Below are positions 53,093 to 63,236 of a stretch of DNA of 64,000 nucleotides, in pieces. Under the pieces are notes generated by a model. That model saw only the letters and a program-made list of their open reading frames with translations, searched no databases and was not told the DNA's origin. Numbering within the stretch: position 1 is the stretch's first letter; every line of letters starts with the position of its first letter. The stretch is from an uncultured Aquimarina sp. (GTDB lineage Bacteria; Bacteroidota; Bacteroidia; Flavobacteriales; Flavobacteriaceae). The translations under genes and the position numbers were made by a program. The stretch lies in NCBI RefSeq assembly GCF_947492965.1, contig NZ_CANLOZ010000005.1, positions 372,001-436,000 on the forward strand, written 5' to 3'.

Positions 53093-54700
53093 ATGCTAAC
53101 AAAACAGGAAAAGCAAACATTCCGAGAAGAATTATTTAGACATTTAGACGGAATAACTATCGCTCCAGTAGCGTATTCTCTCTTAAAAAATGGTCTTACA
53201 GACTACATTCTTGATCATTCTAAATCATCAGTAGTAGAAATCTCAGAACATTTTAAAGGCAATTCGGGATATATTAATGTAGCCCTTAGAATGTTATCTT
53301 CACAAGGATGGTTAGACTATACTATCATAGATACTATTCCCTTTATTTCTGTAAACGAAAATACCAAAATAGCCTTTGAACATTTCAAATTATACGAAGG
53401 TGTTGTCGATCTTCTGGCATATTCAGGAAAGTTTCATCATCGAAAATTCGAATTAGAACCTTTCCGCAAACTCGAGAATCTATTTCAGGAATTTAAAAAC
53501 TCCTTTAACATTCAACTTTCCGAAAATGAGACTACCAAAACTATACAAAAACAAATCCTAAAACACATCGAAGGAATTCTAGTTGGTCCTACTATTGTTC
53601 ATTTAGGTATGGGAGGTATGTTTCATAAATACTTTATGGAAGCTTCCTTCAGTGCAGATGAGTACCATAAGTTTCCTAAAAGCTTTGATACGATCCTTAC
53701 ATTTTTAGCGAATTTAGGATGGTTTAGTAAAAATAATGACAATTACACTTTTACCAATAAAGGTTTATTTTTTGCTAAAAGAGCAACTGCCTATGGAGTA
53801 ACGGTTTCTTATATTCCAATGTTTCGACAAATGGATCAACTGCTATTGGGAGATCCAACTATTTTATGGAATACCGAAAAAGATACCGATGAAACTCATG
53901 TAGATCGAGAAATGAATGTTTGGGGAAGCGGCGGTGCCCATTCTACCTATTTTAAAAAGATCGACGAAATTATTATCCGTTTATTTAATAAACCTCTAGA
54001 TGAACAACCTAAAGGGATTCTAGATATGGGCTGTGGCAATGGCGCTTTTTTAATTCATCTTTTCGACATTATTGCTACCAAAACCTTAAGAGGGAAACAT
54101 CTCGATGATCATCCTTTATTTTTAGTAGGTGCAGATTATAATAAAGCCGCGTTAAAAGCCACACGAGCAAACCTCATCCAGGCGGATATATGGGCCAAGG
54201 TAATCTGGGGTGATATTAGTGATCCTGATCTATTAGAAAAAGATCTAAACGAAAATTATAAAATTGCCCTCAAAGACTTACTTTCTGTAAGAACCTTTTT
54301 GGATCATAATCGAATTTGGAGCGAACCTCTAGCTCAGTTAGACAATCCAAGTCTATCAACTGGAGCATTTGCTTATAGAGGAAAATTATTATCTAATAAC
54401 GATGTGGAAAGAAATCTAAAAGATCATTTCAAAAAATGGGAACCTCATATTGCGAAATTTGGACTTATTGTTATAGAACTTCATACAATTCCACCAGAAA
54501 TAACCTCGAAAAACATAGGACGAACTGCCGCTACTGCTTATGATGCAACTCATGGCTTTTCTGATCAATATATTTTAGAAATAAGTTCTTTTCTAAAAAT
54601 TATAAATGAAGTTGGTTTGCATAGTCATCAGGATTATTTTTCTAAATTTCCGGATTCAGACCTTGCTACTGTAAGTATTAATTATATTACTGGAAAATAA
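53093..54700 (+). CDS. Stand-alone SAM methyltransferase resembling those of polyketide synthases
   Basis: This 535-residue protein has two tandem N-terminal winged-helix-like modules (GITIAPVAYSLLKNG near 20-34; GILVGPTIVHLGMGG near 164-178), then a class I methyltransferase domain with motif I ILDMGCGNGAFLIHLF at about 306-321 and VGADYNKAA. The later WEPHIAKFGLIVIELHTI and ATAYDATHGFSDQYI are, from memory, like methyltransferase domains embedded in AprA-type and trans-AT polyketide synthases. Here it is free-standing and no PKS, ACP or acyltransferase gene lies in the window. The substrate is unknown. Confidence 0.75.
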   Translation: MLTKQEKQTFREELFRHLDGITIAPVAYSLLKNGLTDYILDHSKSSVVEISEHFKGNSGYINVALRMLSSQGWLDYTIIDTIPFISVNENTKIAFEHFKLYEGVVDLLAYSGKFHHRKFELEPFRKLENLFQEFKNSFNIQLSENETTKTIQKQILKHIEGILVGPTIVHLGMGGMFHKYFMEASFSADEYHKFPKSFDTILTFLANLGWFSKNNDNYTFTNKGLFFAKRATAYGVTVSYIPMFRQMDQLLLGDPTILWNTEKDTDETHVDREMNVWGSGGAHSTYFKKIDEIIIRLFNKPLDEQPKGILDMGCGNGAFLIHLFDIIATKTLRGKHLDDHPLFLVGADYNKAALKATRANLIQADIWAKVIWGDISDPDLLEKDLNENYKIALKDLLSVRTFLDHNRIWSEPLAQLDNPSLSTGAFAYRGKLLSNNDVERNLKDHFKKWEPHIAKFGLIVIELHTIPPEITSKNIGRTAATAYDATHGFSDQYILEISSFLKIINEVGLHSHQDYFSKFPDSDLATVSINYITGK

Positions 54701-54701
54701 A

Positions 54702-54728
54702 AAATCCCGGGTGATGAATCCGGGATTT
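54702..54728. terminator. Bidirectional terminator after the methyltransferase gene
   Basis: AAATCCCGG (54702-54710) pairs with CCGGGATTT (54720-54728), a 9-bp stem with a 9-nt loop. It begins 2 bp after the methyltransferase stop and is convergent with the 54749 gene. Confidence 0.85.
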
Positions 54729-54748
54729 AACTTTATACTATTTACTAT

Positions 54749-55081
54749 CTAAGAAGCAACTACTCTCACTGGCATTGTATAGAATTTAACACCCGTTGCA
54801 GGTTTAGCTTCTAACTTCTGATAGTTTAATCTGTTCTTAATAAAACCTTCTACAATATTGCTATCAGAATCTACAGATAACACTACAATTTCACCTTTGT
54901 TATTTAAGGTAAAGGTAACGCTAGCTTCGATTTCATCTTCCACCTTGAAAGATGGATTTTCTAACAATTCTTTAATTTCGCTTGTGAAATTAGTTTCTGA
55001 TTTTGTTGGTTTTGTACTCGCGCTTGCAACACTACTGATTGCGAAAGCCACTGCTAACAGCATAACATTTAATTTTTTCAT
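54749..55081 (-). CDS. Small secreted TonB-C-terminal-like protein
   Basis: This 110-residue protein has a signal peptide (about 1-21, cleaved after ASA). Its mature part of about 85 residues contains IEASVTFTLNNKGEIVVLSV and a NRLNYQKL segment, resembling the C-terminal domain of TonB or the small TonB-like proteins common in Flavobacteriia. It has no membrane anchor, so it is not a functional TonB by itself. It faces the tricorn protease gene across 320 bp. Confidence 0.6.
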   Translation of the reverse strand: MKKLNVMLLAVAFAISSVASASTKPTKSETNFTSEIKELLENPSFKVEDEIEASVTFTLNNKGEIVVLSVDSDSNIVEGFIKNRLNYQKLEAKPATGVKFYTMPVRVVAS

Positions 55082-55401
55082 TCTATTCGTTTTTATTGAT
55101 TTATGTTTATAAGACGACCAGAAATCAAAGATTGTTACACTACCAAAACATCTTTAACAGCAGATTAACAAACTAACGAATAACAGTTTGCGGAATTTTC
55201 AACCTAACAAAGACACATCCTTTACCGACCTTAAAGGGTCTGCACTAAAAACCTATGAAACTATTATTTTGCAGCAATTACATTATAAAATAATTGCAAA
55301 CTTGATTATTTTAAATTTTGATTAACAAAAACCAATTGATAAAAACTTAATTTCATCAATCGTTAATCACAAATCACATAAATTATCATCAATCATCACT
55401 C
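55082..55401. other. Divergent intergenic region between the 54749 and tricorn genes
   Basis: These 320 bp lie between two divergently transcribed genes and must contain both promoters. There is a short hairpin CAAACT/AGTTTG (55169-55174 and 55185-55190). A partial minus-strand copy of the GTAACATTT-type motif (GTAACA ending at 55133, CTTATA one base too far) lies upstream of the 54749 gene. No ORF or RNA gene is seen. Confidence 0.35.
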
Positions 55402-58400
55402 ATGAAAAAATTAAATTCAGCTTTTTACAAAGTATTCTTTGTAGCATTTTTATGCTCCTTTAAATCTTATTCTACAGATCCTAACGATACCAGAATGTTG
55501 CATACACCTGCAATAAGTCAATCCCATATTGCTTTTATATATGCAGAAGATCTTTGGATTGCCAAATCAGACGGTTCTCAACCACGAAGATTAACTATAG
55601 ACAAAGGAATCGAATCCAATCCTGTCTTTTCACCTGACGGTAAGATTATTGCTTTTAATGCAGAATATGATGGTAATATCGATGTGTTTACCATTCCTAT
55701 AGAAGGAGGAATTCCGAAAAGACTCACTTGGCATCCAACAAGGGATATGGTTTTAGGTTTTACTCCTGATGGTTCCTCGATATTATTCAATTCTCAAAGA
55801 GCTATTCATACAAATAGATATTCAAAACTTTATACTATTCCAGTTAACGGAGGTTTTCCTAATGAGCTAGAAATACCGAACGCTTGGCATGCCACGTATT
55901 CTCCAGATGGTCAGTATATGGCGTACACTCCGATAAGAGAACGTTTTCAGCAATGGAAAAACTACAGAGGAGGTACAACTGCTAACATTTGGTTGTTTTC
56001 GTTTAAAGACAAATCTATTGTTAAAATTCCTCAACCCAAGGGAGGAAGTAACGATGTACAACCTATGTGGGTAAATAACACCGTATTCTTCTTAAGTGAT
56101 CGAAATGGCGAATTTAATTTATTTTCATACGATGTAGGTTCCAAAAACATAGAACAATTAACCAAATTTGATCAGTTTCCAATTATTAATGCAGATTTAG
56201 GGAATAACAAAATAATTGTTGAACAAGCTGGCTATCTACATACCTATGACATCAACACTAAAGCAGTTTCAAAATTAAGAATAGGAATCTCAACAGATCT
56301 TTTAGAATTACGAGAACGCTATGTAAATGGTTCCAGATATGTTCGTTCTGCAGAAATATCTCCTTCCGGAAAGCGAGCTGTTTTTGATTATAGAGGAGAA
56401 ATCATAACAGTTCCTGAAAGTAAAGGTGATCCAAGAAATCTAACCCAAAGCCCTGGAAGTCATGAGAAATATCCTGCGTGGTCTCCAAATGGAAAACACA
56501 TCGCCTATTTCTCGGATAGTTCGGGAGAATATGAATTACACATTAAATCACAAGATGGTAAAGGTGATTTAAAAAAGTTTACAATACCTGGCACTGGATT
56601 TTATGCTTTCACCAATTGGTCACCAGATAGCAAAAAAATAAGCTTTTCAGATAATGGTAGAAATTTATACATTTTAGATATTGATTCTAAAAAAGTTTCT
56701 AAAATTGCCAACGATGAATATTATGTTCCTGGTCCTTTTAGAAACCTATTTGGAGATTGGTCGAATGATTCTAATTGGATTTTGTATACAAAAATCATAG
56801 ATTCTAATTTTGAGCAAGTATTTTTATATCATCTACAAGATTCTAAATCCTATCCTATAAGTGATGGATTAAGCAATGCCTCCAATCCAGTGTTTGATCC
56901 TAGTGGAGATTATATTTATTTCTTTGCTTCTACAGATGCTGGACCTGTTGTAAACTGGTTTGATCAGTCTAATCAGGATATGAATTCTACAAACTCCATT
57001 TATCTAACTACACTTAGAAAAGATATTATCTCTCCTTTTGCCAAAGAAAGTGACGAAGAAGAATCCAAAGAAGAAGAAAACTCATCAGAAAGTGAAGAGA
57101 CGGAAAAATTATTAAACATTGATCTAGATGGTATTCAAAATCGAATCATTGATCTTCCAATACGAGCTGGTAATTATTATGGATTAGATTCTGGTGAAGC
57201 TCACAAAATATTATATGTTTCTTGGAACCCATTAGATCGTTCCGCACCTTCTTCCCTTCATCAATATGATCTAAAAGAACGTAAGGATGCTAAAGTTATG
57301 GATCTGGACGATTATGTTATTTCTGCAAACGGTAAAAAAATGCTTTATCGAAAAAGAGATACTTGGGGAATCACAGACACAGGAAAAAAACCAAAAGCTG
57401 GAGAAGGTATTTTAAAAGTTGATGGTATAGAGGTGAAAATGAATCCAACGAAGGAATGGAAAAATATATTTGAAGAAGCCTGGAGGATAAATAGAGATTA
57501 TTTTTATGATCCGGGAATGCATGGTTCTGATTGGAAAGGTATGAAGAAAAAGTACGAACAATTTTTACCACATTTATCATGTAGAAATGATCTTAATAGA
57601 GTCATACAATGGATGTGTAGTGAACTATCTGTAGGACATCATAGACTCCAAGGAGGTGGAGAAAGGTTAAACAACCCAAAAAGAATTCCTGGTGGTCTTT
57701 TGGGAGCAGATTATGAAATAAAAAATAACAGATATCGGTTCAAGAAAATTTATGGTGGTTTAAATTGGAATCCTAATTTAAGATCTCCACTAACAGAACC
57801 TGGTGTATTAGTTAATGAAGGCGATTATTTATTAGCGGTAAACGGAAAAAATGTAGAAAGTACTATAAATCTATTTAGCGTCTTTGAAAATACAGCCAAC
57901 AAAATCACTGAAATTACAGTTGGCCCTAATGCTAGCTATAAAGACGCTAGAGTAGTAAAAGTAACTCCTATAGAAAATGAATATAGATTACGAAATCGCG
58001 ATTGGGTGGAAGGTAATCTCAAAAAAGTTCATGAGGCCACCAATGGACAAGTAGCTTATGTTTATGTTCCTAATACGGCAGGAGCTGGCCATGAATACTT
58101 TAAGAGATATTTCTTTCCGCAGGCAAATAAAAAAGCTATTATCATTGACGAACGTTTTAATGGTGGTGGACAAATAGCAGATTACTATATAAATCTATTA
58201 CTAAACCCTTACCAATCCCATTGGAATTTTAGATATGGTAAGGATCTAAAAACTCCTAGTGCTTCTATTCAAGGACCTAAGGTAATGATCATCGATGAAA
58301 CTGCTGGATCTGGTGGAGATATGTTACCATGGATGTTCAGAAAATTTAAAGTTGGACAAATGGTTGGTAAGCGAACTTGGGGAGGTTTAGTTGGTGTTTT

Positions 58401-58650
58401 AGGATTTCCAGAATTCATCGACGGCGCCAGTGTCACCGCTCCAAATGTTGCTATCTGGACAGAAGATGGGTTTATTGTAGAAAATGTAGGAGTAGCTCCA
58501 GATATCGAAGTGGATCAATTACCTTCTGAAGTAATCAAAGGAAAAGATCCTCAATTGGAAAAAGCAATAGAAGTGGTTTTAAAAGAGTTGAAAAGCAATC
58601 CTCCAAAACAATACAAAAGACCTCCTTATCCAAAAAGAGCTAGCAATTAA
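55402..58650 (+). CDS. Tricorn-type S41 protease
   Basis: This 1082-residue protein has a signal peptide (about 1-24), an N-terminal six- to seven-bladed PD40 propeller (PVFSPDGKIIAFNAEYDG and repeats to about 520), a Glu/Ser-rich linker (about 553-570), a C1-type helical part and PDZ region (about 700-900), and a C-terminal S41 domain. His746 (GHH) and Ser970 (GSGGD) match the catalytic numbering I recall for Thermoplasma tricorn (His746, Ser965) closely. It degrades peptides in the periplasm. A terminator follows at 58697. Confidence 0.88.
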   Translation: MKKLNSAFYKVFFVAFLCSFKSYSTDPNDTRMLHTPAISQSHIAFIYAEDLWIAKSDGSQPRRLTIDKGIESNPVFSPDGKIIAFNAEYDGNIDVFTIPIEGGIPKRLTWHPTRDMVLGFTPDGSSILFNSQRAIHTNRYSKLYTIPVNGGFPNELEIPNAWHATYSPDGQYMAYTPIRERFQQWKNYRGGTTANIWLFSFKDKSIVKIPQPKGGSNDVQPMWVNNTVFFLSDRNGEFNLFSYDVGSKNIEQLTKFDQFPIINADLGNNKIIVEQAGYLHTYDINTKAVSKLRIGISTDLLELRERYVNGSRYVRSAEISPSGKRAVFDYRGEIITVPESKGDPRNLTQSPGSHEKYPAWSPNGKHIAYFSDSSGEYELHIKSQDGKGDLKKFTIPGTGFYAFTNWSPDSKKISFSDNGRNLYILDIDSKKVSKIANDEYYVPGPFRNLFGDWSNDSNWILYTKIIDSNFEQVFLYHLQDSKSYPISDGLSNASNPVFDPSGDYIYFFASTDAGPVVNWFDQSNQDMNSTNSIYLTTLRKDIISPFAKESDEEESKEEENSSESEETEKLLNIDLDGIQNRIIDLPIRAGNYYGLDSGEAHKILYVSWNPLDRSAPSSLHQYDLKERKDAKVMDLDDYVISANGKKMLYRKRDTWGITDTGKKPKAGEGILKVDGIEVKMNPTKEWKNIFEEAWRINRDYFYDPGMHGSDWKGMKKKYEQFLPHLSCRNDLNRVIQWMCSELSVGHHRLQGGGERLNNPKRIPGGLLGADYEIKNNRYRFKKIYGGLNWNPNLRSPLTEPGVLVNEGDYLLAVNGKNVESTINLFSVFENTANKITEITVGPNASYKDARVVKVTPIENEYRLRNRDWVEGNLKKVHEATNGQVAYVYVPNTAGAGHEYFKRYFFPQANKKAIIIDERFNGGGQIADYYINLLLNPYQSHWNFRYGKDLKTPSASIQGPKVMIIDETAGSGGDMLPWMFRKFKVGQMVGKRTWGGLVGVLGFPEFIDGASVTAPNVAIWTEDGFIVENVGVAPDIEVDQLPSEVIKGKDPQLEKAIEVVLKELKSNPPKQYKRPPYPKRASN

Positions 58651-58696
58651 AACTGATAAATCTCAAAAACTAGAGATATCACAATAATTTAATAAC

Positions 58697-58732
58697 GTGA
58701 GTTTAAAACGATTCTATATGTTTTAAACTCAC
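58697..58732 (+). terminator. Rho-independent terminator after the tricorn gene
   Basis: GTGAGTTTAAAAC (58697-58709) pairs with GTTTTAAACTCAC (58720-58732), a 13-bp stem with a 10-nt loop, followed by TTTTTTAT. It lies 46 bp after the stop. Confidence 0.85.
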
Positions 58733-58795
58733 TTTTTTATAAAATTTACTTTAGAAAAAAATGCATGACTTACATTGAGTGAATAAAATAAACAA

Positions 58796-59308
58796 TTAAG
58801 CTGCCTGCTCAAAAGCGATATAATTGATCAATCTACCTTTCTTATCACGTACTGGATATCCTTTAATATGACATAAATAGGTAGATCTATCTTTCTTGTA
58901 ATTTACAATAGACACCTCGAAAGGTTCTTCGTTGTCAATCGCTTGTCTAATAGTTTTAGAAATAGTATGGTCAGTTTGCTCACCTTGAAACATTTTGGGA
59001 GAATTTCCAATCACTTCCTCTGGAGTATAACCACTCATTTTTTCAATATTACGGGTAGCATACACGATTTTAAGTTCTGGATTTGTTATTACAATTACAG
59101 ATTTATTATGAACTAATTCATTATGGTATACGTTTTCGAAATCCCATTTCTTAGTAATCTTATTTAGATTATCAAGATCGTTTTTAAAGTTTTGTAAAAA
59201 CCAATTGTGTTCACTATAAAATTCCCAACTCGTAAGTGGCAAAATAAGAGACGGAACAGAATTATAATATTCTGCCATCATATTGTCATATCCTTCGAAC
59301 TCCTTCAT
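58796..59308 (-). CDS. PAS-domain protein, LOV-like but without the adduct cysteine
   Basis: This 170-residue protein, counted from the ATG at 59308, consists of a helical N-terminus of about 65 residues and one PAS domain (about 67-168: VIVITNPELKIVYATRN, MSGYTPEEVIGN, IKGYPVRDKKGRLINYI). The segment IGNSPKMFQGEQTD aligns with the LOV motif GRNCRFLQG, but the flavin-adduct Cys is replaced (SPK), so blue-light chemistry is unlikely. No output domain is attached. It lies 96 bp downstream of the TonB receptor gene on the same strand. Confidence 0.8.
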   Translation of the reverse strand: MKEFEGYDNMMAEYYNSVPSLILPLTSWEFYSEHNWFLQNFKNDLDNLNKITKKWDFENVYHNELVHNKSVIVITNPELKIVYATRNIEKMSGYTPEEVIGNSPKMFQGEQTDHTISKTIRQAIDNEEPFEVSIVNYKKDRSTYLCHIKGYPVRDKKGRLINYIAFEQAA

Positions 59309-59404
59309 AATGTTGGTTTTGGGCAAATGTATTGATTTAATTAGGATTAATTCATTGAACAAAAGTTAATTATACAAGTAAACAAAAGTTAAATACTATA
59401 TAAA

Positions 59405-61876
59405 TTACCACTTAAACTGCAAAGTAGTGTACCAAGTTAATGGTTCTGAAGGAATAATTCCTGGTCCTGGATATCCGGTAGCTCTTTGTGTAAAATAACT
59501 TTCATCTAATAGATTATTAATACCTGTTTCTAGTTTAAACATTTTATAGGTATATGACAACGAAAGGTCTAAAATCGAATATGCCGGTATTGTTCCTATA
59601 ATACCATTTCTACTATCTCCATCTAAGGCAGCAGAAGCGTTAGAAACATCTGTAAACTGTTCGGAGACGTATGTATACTGAAGGCTAGAAAGAAAATTCT
59701 TGTAACCAAATTTCAATCCAGTTTTAAGATTCACTTCTGGTATAAACTCAACTTTATTACCTTCTACTCCAGCAAGATCCGATGCTGTATACTCGGATGT
59801 GGTTAATGAAGTATTAGCAAACAAACTCAATCTGTAATTTTCATTATCCGCAGAGAACGTATTCCAAATATTCCAATCTACAAAACTCTCCAGTCCATAA
59901 ATAAAAGCATCTCCAATGTTTCCTCTTACACGCTCTGCTCTATCATTAAACACAATACCAATTCTATCATCATACACTAACCCAAAAGCACTTATATCAT
60001 AAGATAGCATATTATTTAATCTACCTCGAAATCCAACGTCCGCCGTAAACCCTTCTTCATCTCCAATATTAGGGTCTACCCTAAAAGTAGGACTCACCAC
60101 TCTAATATCACTAAATGTAATAGATCTATAATTCTGTGATACATTTGCATATATTTCTAAAGAGTTATTTAATTTATAACTAGATCCTATTCCAAAAAGA
60201 AAAAAAGACCTTTCCAAATCTCTATTATCGGTTTCTTCTGTATTAGAAATTGGATTTCCAGCATTATCAAATATTACGTTATTAAAACTTCCTTCACTTT
60301 CTGTTTTAATATATTCAAATCTAAATCCTGGCGTAAGAGACAACTTATCTGAAAATTTAAATATGTTCTCTCCAAAAACCGATGCATTTAAATTTGGAAA
60401 ATCAAAAGAAGATTGATTTGGGTAATCTGGAAAAGTTTCATCTTGGAAATTAAAATCTGGTCCTGACCCAAGTCCTCCAGATCCTTGTCTGGAATCATTC
60501 AAAGCCTGATAATATTTTGATCCTATTAAGAATACAGACTCTGTATCCAATAAACTATACCTAGTTAACAATCTAACCTCTGCACCCCAATTTTTAAAAT
60601 TGTCTACGATAAGATCTCTGGAGTTTACAAAATTACCCTCTCCATCTACTTCATCTACGTCTGTAATAGGATTTGTATTTAAACTCCCTGGAATTCCTCT
60701 AAAACCAACAGCAGATCTAGACGCATCTAATCCAAATAGGTTAATGCTAAAATCCGTCTTATCCGAAAATTGATGCTCTAACTTTAAGGAAAATAACTTC
60801 CAATTAACATCAAACCAATTTCTAGTTCTATTACTAAACGTAGGATCTATATTAAACTGGGTATCCGTTAAACCGCCAGGTTGCTGCGCTAAATAATCTA
60901 AATACGTAAACTCACCAATTAATTTAGTTCTATCAGAAAATTGATATCCCAAATGCGCATAAACATTTTTAGAATCAAACTCGGAATTAGGTCTAAAACC
61001 ATCTCCTCTTTTGTAATTAAAATAAGTGTAGTAACTAAACTTACCAACGCTGCCACCTAAACTATTAAAACTAGTAAACAAATTATAAGAGCCTAATGTT
61101 TGTCGAGAAATCAATTCGATCTTTTTATTCTGATTTGGTTTCTTCATTTTAAAATTCAACAAACCACCAAACTGCGTACCATATTGAAGCGAAGCAGCCC
61201 CACGAACAACCTGTATTTCCTCAATAGCCTCTGCAGGGGGTGTGTAGTAACTTTCTGGATAGCCTAATACATCTGCACTAATATCATATCCATTTTGTCG
61301 TGTATTAAAATTAGAAGTACGATTAGGATCCAATCCTCTACCACCAATATTTAGCTGTAATCCACCTACACTATTTTCATAGATATTCAATCCTGCTACT
61401 TGTGCATAAATCTGTCTAGTATTATTGGATGCTAAATTACCTTGTACATTACTTAATAAAACTACCTCACTTTTTTTACCTGCGTAAATAGCCGTACCTT
61501 CTACTGGTTTTAATTGTTTGAGTCCAAAAACTTTTTCTCTACGTTGCGTAATTACCACTTCTGACAATTCTTCTCCTAATGGTTGTAAAACCAGACTAAT
61601 TTCAACATTATCAGAAACGGTAATTTGTCTTTCTAAAATTTCATAATCAAAGCTAAAAACAGATAGGTAACAAACCCCTTGTTCTACATCATTAAGTTCA
61701 AAACTACCATCGCTTCTAGTAACTGTTTGATCACCGTTGGATCTATTATAAACCTCAGCTCCCTGAACAGGTTGGTTATTTTGATTTTTTACAACCCCTT
61801 TAATACTATACTGCCCCGACACAATAGTTGTTATAAGTAAAAAAAAGACAACTACTTTACAATCCTTTAATTTCAT
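59405..61876 (-). CDS. TonB-dependent receptor, FecA/siderophore type
   Basis: This 823-residue receptor, counted from the ATG at 61876, has a signal peptide (about 1-21), a CarboxypepD_reg-like domain (about 22-100), a plug (about 130-250: NVQGNLASNNTRQIYAQVAG, then GGLQLNIGGRGLDPNR) and a beta barrel ending in TTLQFKW with an aromatic last residue. It imports ferric siderophores or similar ligands. Its 5' end overlaps the 3' end of the HTTM gene by 20 bp, so it is the last gene of the imelysin-HTTM-receptor operon. Confidence 0.88.
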   Translation of the reverse strand: MKLKDCKVVVFFLLITTIVSGQYSIKGVVKNQNNQPVQGAEVYNRSNGDQTVTRSDGSFELNDVEQGVCYLSVFSFDYEILERQITVSDNVEISLVLQPLGEELSEVVITQRREKVFGLKQLKPVEGTAIYAGKKSEVVLLSNVQGNLASNNTRQIYAQVAGLNIYENSVGGLQLNIGGRGLDPNRTSNFNTRQNGYDISADVLGYPESYYTPPAEAIEEIQVVRGAASLQYGTQFGGLLNFKMKKPNQNKKIELISRQTLGSYNLFTSFNSLGGSVGKFSYYTYFNYKRGDGFRPNSEFDSKNVYAHLGYQFSDRTKLIGEFTYLDYLAQQPGGLTDTQFNIDPTFSNRTRNWFDVNWKLFSLKLEHQFSDKTDFSINLFGLDASRSAVGFRGIPGSLNTNPITDVDEVDGEGNFVNSRDLIVDNFKNWGAEVRLLTRYSLLDTESVFLIGSKYYQALNDSRQGSGGLGSGPDFNFQDETFPDYPNQSSFDFPNLNASVFGENIFKFSDKLSLTPGFRFEYIKTESEGSFNNVIFDNAGNPISNTEETDNRDLERSFFLFGIGSSYKLNNSLEIYANVSQNYRSITFSDIRVVSPTFRVDPNIGDEEGFTADVGFRGRLNNMLSYDISAFGLVYDDRIGIVFNDRAERVRGNIGDAFIYGLESFVDWNIWNTFSADNENYRLSLFANTSLTTSEYTASDLAGVEGNKVEFIPEVNLKTGLKFGYKNFLSSLQYTYVSEQFTDVSNASAALDGDSRNGIIGTIPAYSILDLSLSYTYKMFKLETGINNLLDESYFTQRATGYPGPGIIPSEPLTWYTTLQFKW

Positions 61877-63218
61877 CCTTAAATGGAATAATCCATGTTT
61901 TATGTTTAAATGACTCTTTTTGTTTTCCCAGATCCACATTAGGATCGATATATTGAGTACTTAACCGACCGTTAAGCGCTACGTAACTTTCTACAAATAT
62001 TTGCACATTTTGGTGCCCTTGTTTTTCGAAATGTGCTTTTAGATAATGCGCATACTCCAAAATAAAATCAGGCTGGGTTGCCATTTGTTTTTGCTGAAAT
62101 GCGGTTAAAAAATCATCATTATCCACATAAAATCGTTTGCCTGTTTCAGCATTCACAATTTTAAAATTAGCATATCCTGCTTTTTCCATAAGCATTACTC
62201 TCCAAGAAAAACGATACCCTTCTTCGGTCCAAAATAGTTCTCCTGGATATAGTAAAAATCGAAACGGCAAAAGTAATTGAATCACAAAAAACAACCCTAG
62301 TATAGTGGTAATTATTTTAGTCTTATTTTGAGTAAAAACCAGAGATATATTACTATCAAAATAGTCTTTATTTATCTTCATTATTTTAGATATCCAACCT
62401 AATATTCTATGGTGTACTTGTGCCCCAAAAAAAATGGTAGCTCCAACAATCATAATATAGGGGAACATACCTATCGGAAAAAGTACTCTGGTTAAAACAT
62501 GAAAAATAACAACTAGACCAAATGCCACAACTCTAGTTTTTCTAAATAGTAAAAGAAATGGAATAGTAAGATCATAGATCGCACCAGAATAACTAAATAC
62601 ATAATGCATCCATTCTTGCTGCATTAAATCTCCAATTAAAGGAATGTCATACTTAGAAGGAAGCCAAATTTTAAGAGGCATCGCACGTACTAACCAGTCC
62701 GAATTGAGTTTTGCCAAACCTGCATAGAAATACACAATTCCTATCAGTAATTTTAAGGCATCTATAGCCCAAACGGGTACTTTCTGAAAAGACTTTCCTT
62801 TTATTTTAGCATCAAGTGAATAGTATGCATTTGCCGGTAAAAAAATTAGTAAGAAACTAAGAATGCTTATAAAATAGTAGTGATTTAGATAGGTGGTCTT
62901 ATCCATCAACTCTATATAAGTAAAACTTAAAAAAAAGGTAATAATTGCTACTCTATATTGATATCCTAGCATTACACAAATACTAGCTATAGCACAAACA
63001 CCAAAAATAAGATATGTGTAATTACCGATTGGCTTTATAAAATCCAATCCATAGTATGAAAAGAAAAAAGTAGGCTGGATATACAATTTATCTATCCATC
63101 CATAACTCCAAAAACGAATAATACTGATCAACATCATTAACCCAAAAAAAATACGAAAGACTGCAAGTGGTGCAGCCTCCGTATAATTTTTTAAATATTC
63201 GTTTCGTTGATATATCAT
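61857..63218 (-). CDS. HTTM-domain protein, vitamin-K-dependent carboxylase homologue
   Basis: This 453-residue membrane protein has several helices in the first 270 residues and a soluble C-terminal part. The segment GIVYFYAGLAKLNSDW aligns by eye with the human gamma-glutamyl carboxylase stretch AGVKKLDADW, so Lys170 corresponds to its catalytic base Lys218. A later YPGELFWTEEGYRFSWRVML also looks carboxylase-like. The family modifies Glu or related residues using reduced quinone and CO2; the bacterial function is unknown. The gene is 18 bp from the imelysin gene and overlaps the receptor gene. Confidence 0.85.
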   Translation of the reverse strand: MIYQRNEYLKNYTEAAPLAVFRIFFGLMMLISIIRFWSYGWIDKLYIQPTFFFSYYGLDFIKPIGNYTYLIFGVCAIASICVMLGYQYRVAIITFFLSFTYIELMDKTTYLNHYYFISILSFLLIFLPANAYYSLDAKIKGKSFQKVPVWAIDALKLLIGIVYFYAGLAKLNSDWLVRAMPLKIWLPSKYDIPLIGDLMQQEWMHYVFSYSGAIYDLTIPFLLLFRKTRVVAFGLVVIFHVLTRVLFPIGMFPYIMIVGATIFFGAQVHHRILGWISKIMKINKDYFDSNISLVFTQNKTKIITTILGLFFVIQLLLPFRFLLYPGELFWTEEGYRFSWRVMLMEKAGYANFKIVNAETGKRFYVDNDDFLTAFQQKQMATQPDFILEYAHYLKAHFEKQGHQNVQIFVESYVALNGRLSTQYIDPNVDLGKQKESFKHKTWIIPFKDEIKGL

Positions 63219-63236
63219 ACAATACTGAAGATAAAT

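Noticed and set aside
55108..55138. Fifth copy of the ECF-type motif on the minus strand ahead of the 54749 gene
   Set aside because: GTAACA is present but the minus-10 part is only CTTATA and is one base farther away; too weak to claim.
61877..61939. Longer start of the TonB receptor at 61939
   Set aside because: It would add 21 residues before the signal peptide; the ATG at 61876 begins MKLKDCK followed by the hydrophobic leader.
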